Made by a program: the position numbers and the translations under genes. Shown here piece by piece: positions 9,225 through 17,200 of a stretch of DNA of 38,877 bases. Source of the stretch: a virus; IMG/VR virus record IMGVR_UViG_3300017746_003569, positions 1-38,877 of that record; one strand, given 5' to 3'. Each line of letters starts with the position of its first letter. Position 1 is the first letter of the stretch. The notes beneath the pieces are model-generated. The model saw nothing but the letters and a program-made list of their open reading frames with translations, made no database searches and was not told the DNA's origin.

Positions 9225-10065
9225 AGGTTATTTTATATTTGTGCAAGCCAGCGAACAAAAAGATTATCTCGGTCAAGCAGTTGCATTGGCTAAAAGTATA
9301 AAAATTTTTAATGAAATTAACAATGTTTCTATCATGACCAATTGTGTGCTAACAGATGCACAACGTAAATGTTTTGACAAAGTGTTTGATATACCAGGCA
9401 ATGATGAGGCTTCTGCACAAGATTGGAAAATACAAAATAGACACAAAATTTATGAAGCAAGTAAATATGATGAAACTATTGTGTTGGATAGTGATATGTT
9501 GTGCTTGAGCAGTTTAGATTATTGGTGGAATATCTTGGCACACACAGATTTATATTTCACAAATCAAGTTAAAAACTTTATGGATGAAACCGTAGTCACA
9601 CATCCTTTGTATAGAAAAACATTCATTGCCAACGACTTGCCTAATATCTATTGTGGTATGTTTTATTTTAAAAAAACAGAATACAATGATAAATTTTTTG
9701 CATTGTTGTCAGAAGTTATGCAAAATTATAAAAAATATTCAAGAATGTATTGCAATGAACACAAACAGCAATGGTGCAGTTTAGATGTGTCCACAGCAAT
9801 CACTTGCAAAATAATGAAGTTTAAAAACACAATAACCAATAAAAACTTGACTTTTACACACATGAAAACAAGACTGCAAAAATGGAATGTGGATGAAAAT
9901 TGGATTAATGAAATACCAGTTGCATATGATGACAATTTGCAAATCAAAATAAACAATGTGGTGCAAAAACAATTACTGCATTATGTCCAAGACAATTTTT
10001 TAAACACAGAACTCCAACAAATAATAGATAGAATATGGAAAGAAAAGACATACAGTTTGGCGTAG
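9211..10065 (+). CDS. Putative glycosyltransferase, GT-A fold (second GT8-like paralogue)
   Basis: A 284-residue protein starting MNTTRGYFIFVQASEQKDYL. The ATG at 9211 is chosen over an upstream TTG at 9190 because AGGA lies about 7 bases before it and the resulting overlap with the upstream gene is 14 bases. ETIVLDSDMLCL carries the DxD motif (D93, D95). The GMFYFKKTEY block and the overall spacing match the upstream paralogue, suggesting an old tandem duplication followed by strong divergence. A GT-A sugar transferase is the likely function; donor and acceptor are unknown. Its end overlaps the next gene by 31 bases. Confidence 0.7.
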   Translation: MNTTRGYFIFVQASEQKDYLGQAVALAKSIKIFNEINNVSIMTNCVLTDAQRKCFDKVFDIPGNDEASAQDWKIQNRHKIYEASKYDETIVLDSDMLCLSSLDYWWNILAHTDLYFTNQVKNFMDETVVTHPLYRKTFIANDLPNIYCGMFYFKKTEYNDKFFALLSEVMQNYKKYSRMYCNEHKQQWCSLDVSTAITCKIMKFKNTITNKNLTFTHMKTRLQKWNVDENWINEIPVAYDDNLQIKINNVVQKQLLHYVQDNFLNTELQQIIDRIWKEKTYSLA

Positions 10066-10607
10066 AAAAAGTACAGCACACATGGTACTTTCATTTTGAT
10101 GCAGGCACAGGCATGATTGAAAGCATGAGTGTTGTCCAACAAAGTAATTCGATTGAGATACCCGACACACTAGCAGAAGCAATACACAAAGGCAGTGAAA
10201 ACATGGCGTTTTACAAAGTGTTATTTGAAAATGGAAAATACAAATACATAAACACTGTAAAAGTAACTCCTGAAGATAATGTGCCAAATAATGATGATTT
10301 TGCTAATTTAAATTTTTACAAACTGCAAGAAAATGATTTAGAATCTAAAATTGTTTTTACACACACAGACAAGCAGATATTGATCAGTGCCACCGAATCT
10401 ATGAAACACACAATAAAAGATTCATTTAAAAAAGATAGTACACATAGATTTTATGTTTGTAAAAAAAATGATCACAGCATACTACACAAAATGATTGAAC
10501 TTAATTTACAAGATTTAGTAGATCAAAATATCACAGTGCCTGTTGATGTAGAGAAAAAAGATTGCAGTATATTTTGTAGAAAAATTTTGGAGTACAGTCA
10601 TGTATGA
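10035..10607 (+). CDS. Hypothetical protein within the glycosyltransferase cassette
   Basis: Not recognised. A 190-residue soluble protein starting MERKDIQFGVEKVQHTWYFH. The first half is beta-rich (TWYFHFDAGTGMIESMSVV), and Cys residues near the end (FYVCKK, KKDCSIFCRK) are too scattered for a clear metal site. There is no membrane segment or known catalytic motif. It is fused by overlaps on both sides to glycosyltransferase genes (31 bases upstream, 8 downstream), so it is probably translated with them and may be an accessory or scaffold subunit. That role is inference from position only. Confidence 0.6.
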   Translation: MERKDIQFGVEKVQHTWYFHFDAGTGMIESMSVVQQSNSIEIPDTLAEAIHKGSENMAFYKVLFENGKYKYINTVKVTPEDNVPNNDDFANLNFYKLQENDLESKIVFTHTDKQILISATESMKHTIKDSFKKDSTHRFYVCKKNDHSILHKMIELNLQDLVDQNITVPVDVEKKDCSIFCRKILEYSHV

Positions 10608-11280
10608 TGTATTTTTTATAGATGTAAAAGAACCTAATGCAGAAAAGAATTATGAATTGTGCAAACAAAAAGCACCCAATGTACACAGGATCAGTGGAGT
10701 AAAAGGCATACATCAAGCACATCAAGTGGCGGCAAAAATTTGTTTAACAGAAATGATGTATGTGGTAGACGCAGATGCTGTACTTGTTCCAGAATTCAAT
10801 TTTAATTACAAAGTGGATCAATATGATCTAGATGTTGTCCATGTGTGGCACAGTAGGAATCCAATTAATGATTTAGAATATGGATATGGTGGAGTCAAAT
10901 TATTTCCCACTTTACTCACAAGAAAAATGGATTTGAACACAGTGGATATGAGCACCAGCATCAGTGATAAGTTTAAAGTCATGCCCACAGTGAGCAACGT
11001 TGCAGAGTTCAACATAAACAATTACAGTGCATGGCGCAGTGGCTTTAGAGAGTGTGCAAAACTGAGTGCCAAGGTGATAGATAGACAAGTGGATACAGAA
11101 ACAGAAAAAAGATTGGACACATGGTGTTCTGTGGGAGCAGATAGACCTTTTGGAGATTATGCCATTGCCGGAGCCAAGGCAGGCAGAGAGTTTGGAGCAT
11201 TAAATAAAAACACAGACAAAATGAATTTAATAAATGATTATTCTTGGTTAGCAAATAGGTTTAACAATGACACAGCGTAA
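10600..11280 (+). CDS. Putative glycosyltransferase-like protein (marine phage family)
   Basis: A 226-residue protein with a Rossmann-like start (MYDVFFIDVKEPNAEKNYEL), the block HRISGVKGIHQAHQVAAKI near residues 29-47 and an acidic motif YVVDADAVL (D57, D59) in the place of a GT-A DxD. WRSGFRECAKLSA near residue 145 is shared with the next gene (WRAGFREGVKMSL). These features match a family seen in T4-like cyanophages and pelagiphages and usually annotated glycosyltransferase or hypothetical. GGAG precedes the ATG, which overlaps the upstream stop by 8 bases. Sugar transfer is plausible but unproven. Confidence 0.6.
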   Translation: MYDVFFIDVKEPNAEKNYELCKQKAPNVHRISGVKGIHQAHQVAAKICLTEMMYVVDADAVLVPEFNFNYKVDQYDLDVVHVWHSRNPINDLEYGYGGVKLFPTLLTRKMDLNTVDMSTSISDKFKVMPTVSNVAEFNINNYSAWRSGFRECAKLSAKVIDRQVDTETEKRLDTWCSVGADRPFGDYAIAGAKAGREFGALNKNTDKMNLINDYSWLANRFNNDTA

Positions 11281-12157
11281 TATAATAAAAATTGCAGAGC
11301 AGGACTTTGTGTTCCTCAGTTATGCTGAACAAAATGCTGAGAAAAACTTTGCTGATCTTAAACGGAAAATACCTTGGGCAAAACGTGTGCATGGTGTAGA
11401 TGGTATAGATGCCGCTCACAAAGCCTGTGCAGAAGTTTCAGACACAGAACATTTTATAACAGTTGACGGTGACACAATAGTAGATCCTAAATTTTTAAAT
11501 GTACAACTGGACACCACAGTGCTTGGATTGACAGATGATTATCAATTCAGTTGGACTGGCAATATTAATGTAAACAATTTAAAATACGGCAACGGCAGTC
11601 TTAAAATGTGGACTAGAGATTTTGTTAGAAATATGAAAACTCATGAAAACACAGACGGCACAGATGAAACACAAATTGAATTTTGTTATTTTGACAAATA
11701 CTATCAATTGCCAGAATGTTATTCTACCAGCGTTATAAATTCTACACCTTCTCAGGCTTGGAGAGCAGGTTTTAGAGAGGGAGTCAAAATGAGTTTGAAT
11801 CGTGGCAAGAGAGTGCAAGACATTAACACAGAAATATGGATAAACAATCTACAAAAATTATTGATATGGATGAACGTGGGTACAGATATTGATCATGGTT
11901 GGTGGAGTTGCTTCGGCGCAAGACACGGATGTTATCTTACAATGTGTACAGATTGGGACACAAACAAAACAAGAGATTTTGCACTTCTAGATGAACTATG
12001 GAATGAAGTTGAACAATCCAATGCTGAACAATTGATGAAACATTACAGCGAGTCATTAATTGATGTGGGTGTTAACATTGGCATGACGCCTCTTGAACCT
12101 CAACAGAGCAAATGGTTCAAACAAGTGTATGTGAATAGTCCCAGACGTTTTAAGTAG
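11267..12157 (+). CDS. Putative glycosyltransferase-like protein (paralogue of the preceding gene)
   Basis: A 296-residue paralogue of the gene just upstream: FVFLSYAEQNAEKNFADLK, RVHGVDGIDAAHKA, the acidic motif ITVDGDTIV (D67, D69) and WRAGFREGVKMSL line up in the same order. The C-terminus is longer and Trp-rich (GWWSCFGARHGCYL and beyond). ATG overlaps the upstream stop by 14 bases. The 3' end runs 8 bases into the convergent methyltransferase gene, with no room for a terminator between them. It is the second duplicated pair in this cassette, so four transferase-like genes come from two families. Confidence 0.6.
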   Translation: MTQRNIIKIAEQDFVFLSYAEQNAEKNFADLKRKIPWAKRVHGVDGIDAAHKACAEVSDTEHFITVDGDTIVDPKFLNVQLDTTVLGLTDDYQFSWTGNINVNNLKYGNGSLKMWTRDFVRNMKTHENTDGTDETQIEFCYFDKYYQLPECYSTSVINSTPSQAWRAGFREGVKMSLNRGKRVQDINTEIWINNLQKLLIWMNVGTDIDHGWWSCFGARHGCYLTMCTDWDTNKTRDFALLDELWNEVEQSNAEQLMKHYSESLIDVGVNIGMTPLEPQQSKWFKQVYVNSPRRFK

Positions 12158-12746
12158 AAAGTTTCCCAGTCAAAAGATATCTTGTACCTCTTGAATCTTC
12201 GATTTCATCTTGATGCAATACTTTTGCATTTGAAGGCAACTGTTGTATAAACTCTTCCAAGTTGTTCACAGTGTTTGTGTGTCCTTCAATATCATGCATA
12301 TTGTTAGATGTAAAGGCAAAATAGGCTTCACTGTGTGCCAGTGCTTCTAGATGTTTCATAGATTTCATATGTTCACAAGATGTGTTAATAATAACATCAG
12401 CATTCATGATCCTTCCATGTCTATCTTTATCAAAAACATCACTGGTAATAAAATCAACATTAGTGTAATGATTGAACAATCTGTTTTTTGCAACTGATAC
12501 CGCATTGGTATCAATATCTATAAGTGTGATTCTTTTAACTTGTTTGAAAGCAGGAATAAGGATACTGCCATACCAACCACCCAGGATAACAACTTCACTG
12601 TCGGCATCCAATATGTTGAGATTGTTCACACTGCTGATTAACTTTTCTTTTGATGCAAACTGATTAGGACTGAACGAATCCAAAAGGTCAGAATTATTTC
12701 TGGCTTCAGCCATAATGTTTTTGAATAATTTTGAGTCTACATCCAT
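12150..12746 (-). CDS. SAM-dependent methyltransferase (class I)
   Basis: A 198-residue protein with a class I Rossmann methyltransferase core: EVVILGGWYGSILI (residues 51-64) as the SAM-binding glycine-rich motif I, RITLIDIDTNAVSVAK (72-87) with the acidic residue that holds the ribose, VDFITSDVF as motif III, and ADVIINTSCEHM as the motif IV region. The target is unknown. It is the last gene of the carbamoyltransferase cassette and overlaps the end of the nitroreductase-like gene upstream by 10 bases, sharing ATGGATG. Its 3' end overlaps the convergent transferase gene by 8 bases. Confidence 0.75.
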   Translation of the reverse strand: MDVDSKLFKNIMAEARNNSDLLDSFSPNQFASKEKLISSVNNLNILDADSEVVILGGWYGSILIPAFKQVKRITLIDIDTNAVSVAKNRLFNHYTNVDFITSDVFDKDRHGRIMNADVIINTSCEHMKSMKHLEALAHSEAYFAFTSNNMHDIEGHTNTVNNLEEFIQQLPSNAKVLHQDEIEDSRGTRYLLTGKLST

Positions 12747-13465
12747 TTTATTATCTCGTCTATTTCGGGTTTTCTATCGTCTTCTAATCTGTTCCATCGT
12801 TTTAACATTTCATTTCTATAAACTTGTTTGTGACCAATTGTCATCAGCACAGAGGGTCTATACTTGGAATGAACCAGTCCTGCTTTTCTCCATTTGCTTA
12901 TATCTCTAAAAAAACAAGAAGTATAAGATACATCAATATCATATTCTAATAGATACGTTGTTAGATTTTGTATAAACATACCTACCTCAACTGACACAGA
13001 ATCACTGATATGATCCACTCTGTCAGGAAATGCTTGGTCATAAAACATTCCTTGTCTAACTTGCTCTTGATAAAATTTGTTAGGTTCTCGTGGTTCTTGA
13101 TGAATACACAACAAATATGCGTTGTGCTTGATGTGAGCATAAAAAGGATTTTCTTTTCCTTTTTCTGTGATTGTTTGTTGTCCTCTTGCCACTGCACTTT
13201 TTTCCGCTTTGATATGATTTTTGTGAACCATTTGATGTACTAGTTCTTTTTCCTTATGATGTGTAGGACCATACACAAAAACTTTGTAAGCCATGGCATT
13301 ATTTTTTGATGGTGAAGTTTTCCATGCTTTCCACAGTGCAGATTCTACGTATTCTTTAGGAGGTATTTTACCTTTTATGTATGATTGCACATGATGACGG
13401 TTTTCCAACAGATCAAATGTTGTTGATTGTTTTTTATTTTTTCGTGCTTGTTTTTTCCAACCCAT
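12737..13465 (-). CDS. Nitroreductase-like flavoprotein
   Basis: A 242-residue protein with nitroreductase-fold hallmarks: an N-terminal ENRHHVQSY block in the place of the family RRSxRxF, LWKAWKTSPSKNNAMAYKVFVYG (residues 44-66), a central helix VEVGMFIQNLTTYLLEYDID and a C-terminal RPSVLMTIG followed by KPEIDEIIKWM. The family normally binds FMN and reduces or oxidises small molecules with NAD(P)H. The substrate is unknown. It is a paralogue of the next upstream gene (same blocks in the same order). Only 3 bases separate it from that gene. The cytoplasmic role within the carbamoyltransferase cassette is inferred. Confidence 0.68.
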   Translation of the reverse strand: MGWKKQARKNKKQSTTFDLLENRHHVQSYIKGKIPPKEYVESALWKAWKTSPSKNNAMAYKVFVYGPTHHKEKELVHQMVHKNHIKAEKSAVARGQQTITEKGKENPFYAHIKHNAYLLCIHQEPREPNKFYQEQVRQGMFYDQAFPDRVDHISDSVSVEVGMFIQNLTTYLLEYDIDVSYTSCFFRDISKWRKAGLVHSKYRPSVLMTIGHKQVYRNEMLKRWNRLEDDRKPEIDEIIKWM

Positions 13466-13468
13466 ATA

Positions 13469-14155
13469 TTATACCCAATTTACCACTTTGTTTATTTCTG
13501 GTTTGAAATCATCCTCTGGTTTCCAACCCTGTGCTTGTAAATTTTGTGATCTATATTTTTCGCCATATCCCAAAGACATCAACATGATTGGTCTATGTTT
13601 AACAAAAGGAGGGTTGCGCCAATTTTTAATCAAGGTAGGCATGCACACTGTATAAGATACATCTATGTCATGTTCCATACAAAACAGTGCGAGATGACTT
13701 GCAAACATACCAACTTCAATAGAAGTGGTAGTAATGATTTCGTTCACTTGATCTTCAAACATTTCTTGAGCGTAGTGTCCATTCTCTATTGAATGTTGAA
13801 CATATCTAGTTGGTTTATCGCACACTCTTGCTGTAAAAATCAACAAGTAACTGTTTTCCTTGATATGATTGTAATAAGGATTAACAATCGTTTGTGCTTG
13901 TTTTATTTTACCTTCTTTAGCCGCTTGGTCTTCACTGTATTGTTGTTTTGCAACGCACTTGTTCCAAACTAATATTTTCTCTTCTTTTTTATCAGGACCT
14001 AACACATGAACTGAGTAAGGCATAAAATTGTTCTTAGATGAAGTGGCTTTCCATGTTTTGTGAAGCAATTTTTCAATAGTTTCTTTCGGTACCTGCACAT
14101 CTAAATTATATGATGCCACGTGCTTTCTTTTCATCAATGTTGTTAGCGAGTCCAT
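13469..14155 (-). CDS. Nitroreductase-like flavoprotein (paralogue)
   Basis: A 228-residue paralogue of the gene downstream: RKHVASYNLDVQVPKET, TWKATSSKNNFMPYSVHVLGP, IEVGMFASHLALFCMEHDIDVSY and RPIMLMSLGYG correspond block by block. ATG at 14155 is preferred over a TTG at 14176 because it forms a TAATG junction with the carbamoyltransferase stop and has AAGGA just before it. FMN-dependent redox chemistry is inferred from the fold. Two adjacent paralogues could form a heterodimer, since nitroreductases are usually dimers with shared active sites; this is inference. Confidence 0.68.
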   Translation of the reverse strand: MDSLTTLMKRKHVASYNLDVQVPKETIEKLLHKTWKATSSKNNFMPYSVHVLGPDKKEEKILVWNKCVAKQQYSEDQAAKEGKIKQAQTIVNPYYNHIKENSYLLIFTARVCDKPTRYVQHSIENGHYAQEMFEDQVNEIITTTSIEVGMFASHLALFCMEHDIDVSYTVCMPTLIKNWRNPPFVKHRPIMLMSLGYGEKYRSQNLQAQGWKPEDDFKPEINKVVNWV

Positions 14156-15669
14156 TAATCCTTTCTTATTATCCAATCGTTGATCACCACCATATCCAAG
14201 TCTGTGTTATTGAAAGTGTTGATTGCATCTTCAGGAGTTTCCACCATTGGCTCTTGACAATTAAAACTTGTATTCAACAGCATGGGTATTCCTGTAATGT
14301 TGTAAAATTCTTCAATCAGTTTGTAAAATTTATAATTAAATTCTTTGTTCACTGTCTGTATTCTTGCTGTGTTGTCAACGTGTGTGACACCAGGAATCTT
14401 ATCAGACTTCACAGGCATAATTCTACTCATGTATGGACTGGGTTGATTGGTATCAAAGTATTCTTTATAATGTTCTTCCAACACACTGGGAGCGAATGGT
14501 CTGAAGTCCTCACGTTTTTTAATTGTTTTGTTTATGATATCTTTTATGCTAGGATTTCTTGGATCAGCCAATATGCTTCTGTTACCCAATGCTCTATTGC
14601 CACTTTCTGATCTTCCTTGATACCAGCCCACAATACTGCCCTTGGATATTGCAGTTGCGACTTCTTTGTTCAAGTCATCATTTGAATACTGTACGGCTTT
14701 AAAATCTAACATCATAGTTTCGTATACTTTTTGATCTGGGCCTGCAAACACAGTAGGCGTATGCACATTTTGATTTAAAACATAATCGGCGTGCATATAA
14801 GTTCCTAGTGCTTGTCCTTCATCACCGACAGCAGGCGGCACATGAACGTTGTCATAGTGTTTGGTTAATTCTTCATTCATATATCCGTTGTATGCAACTC
14901 CACCTGCAAGGCAAATGTTGTCACAAGTTTTCAACGGATATATGTATTTTTTAATCAAGTCTATTGTGACTTGTTGCAGTGTGTGAGCAATATCTTCTCT
15001 TGATACCTTTTTGATGACTTCATCAGCAAAGTCGGGCAGTTTATGATTGGCATTCAATACATACGCTTCAATCATAGCGTGTGCTTGATAATTGTATTTG
15101 CCATATCCTGCTAGGCCCATTACTTTGCCAGCATCAAGGTATCTAAATCCTAAATCTTGTGCCAGTCTGTTCCACAATCCTCCAATGGGAATCTGTTTAG
15201 AAAAGTCTGTGATAAATCCATATCTGTTGATAAAGATACAGTTAAACTTCCAACCTCTGCCATCTATTGCTAGTATGTCGCTGTGATCATAACCTGAAGT
15301 TAAAAAAGCATAAGCGGAGTGCGATTGATGATGATCAATGTAATACATTTCGTCTTTGTGATAATGTTCCCACAATGTCAAAGGTTTGAAATCTAAAAAG
15401 TTTTTGTTGGGGAAATGTTGATCTAATAAATCAGACACATATTCTTGTCCAAGGTTGCTGACAGTGAAAGCAAACACATTGTCCTGCGTCCTATTTTTAA
15501 ATGCTTCCAGCACGTGTTCTTTAAAAAATTTCTGGCTTGGAAAAGCATCATGTGGATTTGCAGGATTGAGATTGTGCCGTTTCCTATTTTGTCGCTCAAT
15601 CTGAATATGCACATCACCATTGTATGTGTTGTGATCATGTATGTTCAATGCCACTGCAAATATACTCAT
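14155..15669 (-). CDS. Carbamoyltransferase, TobZ/NodU/CmcH family
   Basis: A 504-residue, full-length two-domain carbamoyltransferase. The N-terminal Kae1/ASKHA-like domain has IDHHQSHSAYAF (residues 111-122, the metal-binding His cluster), DILAIDGRG and CLAGGVAYNGYMN (253-265). The C-terminal domain has GWYQGRSESGNRALGNRSIL (348-367) and FRPFAPSVLEE. The family makes carbamoyl-adenylate from carbamoyl phosphate and ATP and passes the carbamoyl to a hydroxyl, usually of a sugar or natural product. A viral member acting on 5-hydroxymethylcytosine has been reported. The usual HDxS start is altered here (NIHDHNTYNGD). It sits between a radical SAM gene (shared TAATG) and nitroreductase-like genes. 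Confidence 0.88.
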   Translation of the reverse strand: MSIFAVALNIHDHNTYNGDVHIQIERQNRKRHNLNPANPHDAFPSQKFFKEHVLEAFKNRTQDNVFAFTVSNLGQEYVSDLLDQHFPNKNFLDFKPLTLWEHYHKDEMYYIDHHQSHSAYAFLTSGYDHSDILAIDGRGWKFNCIFINRYGFITDFSKQIPIGGLWNRLAQDLGFRYLDAGKVMGLAGYGKYNYQAHAMIEAYVLNANHKLPDFADEVIKKVSREDIAHTLQQVTIDLIKKYIYPLKTCDNICLAGGVAYNGYMNEELTKHYDNVHVPPAVGDEGQALGTYMHADYVLNQNVHTPTVFAGPDQKVYETMMLDFKAVQYSNDDLNKEVATAISKGSIVGWYQGRSESGNRALGNRSILADPRNPSIKDIINKTIKKREDFRPFAPSVLEEHYKEYFDTNQPSPYMSRIMPVKSDKIPGVTHVDNTARIQTVNKEFNYKFYKLIEEFYNITGIPMLLNTSFNCQEPMVETPEDAINTFNNTDLDMVVINDWIIRKD

Positions 15670-16517
15670 TATGCGTTGGGCTCCTCTAATGCAATTTTTT
15701 CTAGTATTTGCAGTTTGCGTTTAATTGGTCTTGGAGGAATGATGTCCATACAACCTCTACAATAAGTTTCAAACTGAAACAAATTAAACGTCATCATTTT
15801 GTCTACATTTTCTTTGGTTATGTCAAACTGTCTAGAACCGTTAATCACTTTTCTACTGCAATGTCTAATTTTTTGCAATTCAAAATCTACTACTGGTACT
15901 AGCGGAAATTTAGCACAAATACGTCTGTCCAGTTCTGGTGCTTGAATCATTGTGTGATCACCATGATAGTCAGGTGATCGTGAATTATATTCTTTAAATT
16001 CTGTGTTTTTGTGTTTCAAATAAGACAAGTCATGTAAGTCTCTGTATTTGAAGTATCCAGGAGTTTCAATAATCAAATTGTAATTGTTTTTGTTATTCTC
16101 TGGAAGGAAATCAAAGTTGCCCAATTTTTCAATACGATCTTCGTAAAAATCTAATACCAGATGTTCTATGTAGATTATTTCAGGATCTTCCAACACGTGT
16201 GGATATCTTTTTCTTATGAATGAATTGGACATCACTTGCACTACAAGATTAGGATGTTTTTTGATTTCTGCAATAACTTCATCTAGATTTTTTATCAGAC
16301 CAGGCTCACCACCCAACAAACAGATACGTGTTTTGTAGGGACTCAAATATTCTACTGTGCGTTTCAAAAAATCCATATCCACAGTCAAATTACGCATCTC
16401 CAAAGTCCATGCTGTACAGTAGTGACATGACTTGTTGCATGATTTAGATAGATAGAAATCAACCGAAAGATAGTCTGAGTTTTTTAAATCTTTTAATGTT
16501 AAGATATCTTTTTTCAT
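15669..16517 (-). CDS. Radical SAM protein with C-terminal cysteine cluster
   Basis: A 282-residue radical SAM enzyme. CNKSCHYC (C27, C31, C34) is the CX3CX2C site of the 4Fe-4S cluster and LLGGEPG (68-73) is the SAM-binding GGEP motif. Four further cysteines at C201, C220, C253 and C256 (CRGC) could bind an auxiliary cluster, as in SPASM/twitch-type proteins. The reaction is unknown. It is first in the minus-strand cassette ahead of the carbamoyltransferase. An AATAAATA element lies 7 bases before the ATG, so the mRNA would have almost no leader, and no SD is seen. Confidence 0.82.
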   Translation of the reverse strand: MKKDILTLKDLKNSDYLSVDFYLSKSCNKSCHYCTAWTLEMRNLTVDMDFLKRTVEYLSPYKTRICLLGGEPGLIKNLDEVIAEIKKHPNLVVQVMSNSFIRKRYPHVLEDPEIIYIEHLVLDFYEDRIEKLGNFDFLPENNKNNYNLIIETPGYFKYRDLHDLSYLKHKNTEFKEYNSRSPDYHGDHTMIQAPELDRRICAKFPLVPVVDFELQKIRHCSRKVINGSRQFDITKENVDKMMTFNLFQFETYCRGCMDIIPPRPIKRKLQILEKIALEEPNA

Positions 16518-16524
16518 TATATCA

Positions 16525-16532
16525 TATTTATT
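16525..16532 (-). promoter_or_regulatory. T4-late-type promoter of the carbamoyltransferase cassette (AATAAATA)
   Basis: On the minus strand AATAAATA is followed after 7 bases by the radical SAM ATG. T4 spacing (+1 six bases past the last A) puts the start at about 16519, a leader of about 2 bases. It faces the divergent TATAAATA at 16564-16571. Confidence 0.5.
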
Positions 16533-16563
16533 GACACAAATTTTTGGTTGTGCCTGTCTAGGT

Positions 16564-16571
16564 TATAAATA
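16564..16571 (+). promoter_or_regulatory. T4-late-type promoter (TATAAATA), predicted leaderless
   Basis: An exact TATAAATA ends 5 bases before the SGNH hydrolase ATG at 16577. With T4 late spacing the first transcribed base is the A of the ATG itself. No SD exists upstream. It is divergent from the minus-strand AATAAATA, within a 59-base intergenic gap. Confidence 0.6.
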
Positions 16572-16576
16572 TCATC

Positions 16577-17200
16577 ATGAACAGAATAGTTGCTTTTGGT
16601 TGCAGTAATACACAAGGACAGGCATTGCCTGATTTAGAAGATGGCGATAATAATGTGAGTGAATATGCTTGGCCGTCTGTTTTGGCAAAAAATTTAGGCT
16701 TTACGGTTTGGAATCGAGCCCACGGAGGAGCCAGCAACAAATTAATTTTGCACAGATTGTTAAACACTGATTTTGAAAAAAACGACATTGTCGTAATACA
16801 GTGGACTGCTTTTTGTCGAAGTTGTTTTATTGATACTGATAAAGTTTTACGTATGCTACCATCAGACATCACCAGACCTAAAATAGACAATAAAGAAGCA
16901 AATCGACTGCACTCTGCATACTACTATGAACATTTTGATTCTGATTACAATGCTTGGTATGACAGCATGGTTCAAATAAATCTTGCGAAAGCACATCTTG
17001 ATTCTTTACAACTTAAAAATTTGCATTTCACTTGGGATCCTAGTCCATATCAAATTCAAAGACCTAATTGGAATAAGGTAAATTTAATAACAAAACAGTT
17101 CAGCAATGTTGACTTTGCTAGCGATAATGATCATCCAGGAGTTAAATCGCAAGAACTAATGGCTGAATTTATGCAGAAGCATCTAGAACTGATACTTTAA
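16577..17200 (+). CDS. SGNH/GDSL-type hydrolase-like protein
   Basis: A 207-residue protein with the blocks of the SGNH fold: block I FGCSNTQG (nucleophile S10), NRAHGGASN near residues 46-54 for the oxyanion region, and the C-terminal DNDHPG block with D183 and H186 as the likely catalytic pair. The family hydrolyses esters, including sugar O-acetyl groups, so a role on a glycan is possible. It stands alone on the plus strand between two minus-strand cassettes. Its 3' end overlaps the convergent SPASM-like gene by 4 bases. The start ATG sits right behind a late-type promoter, with no SD. Confidence 0.68.
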   Translation: MNRIVAFGCSNTQGQALPDLEDGDNNVSEYAWPSVLAKNLGFTVWNRAHGGASNKLILHRLLNTDFEKNDIVVIQWTAFCRSCFIDTDKVLRMLPSDITRPKIDNKEANRLHSAYYYEHFDSDYNAWYDSMVQINLAKAHLDSLQLKNLHFTWDPSPYQIQRPNWNKVNLITKQFSNVDFASDNDHPGVKSQELMAEFMQKHLELIL

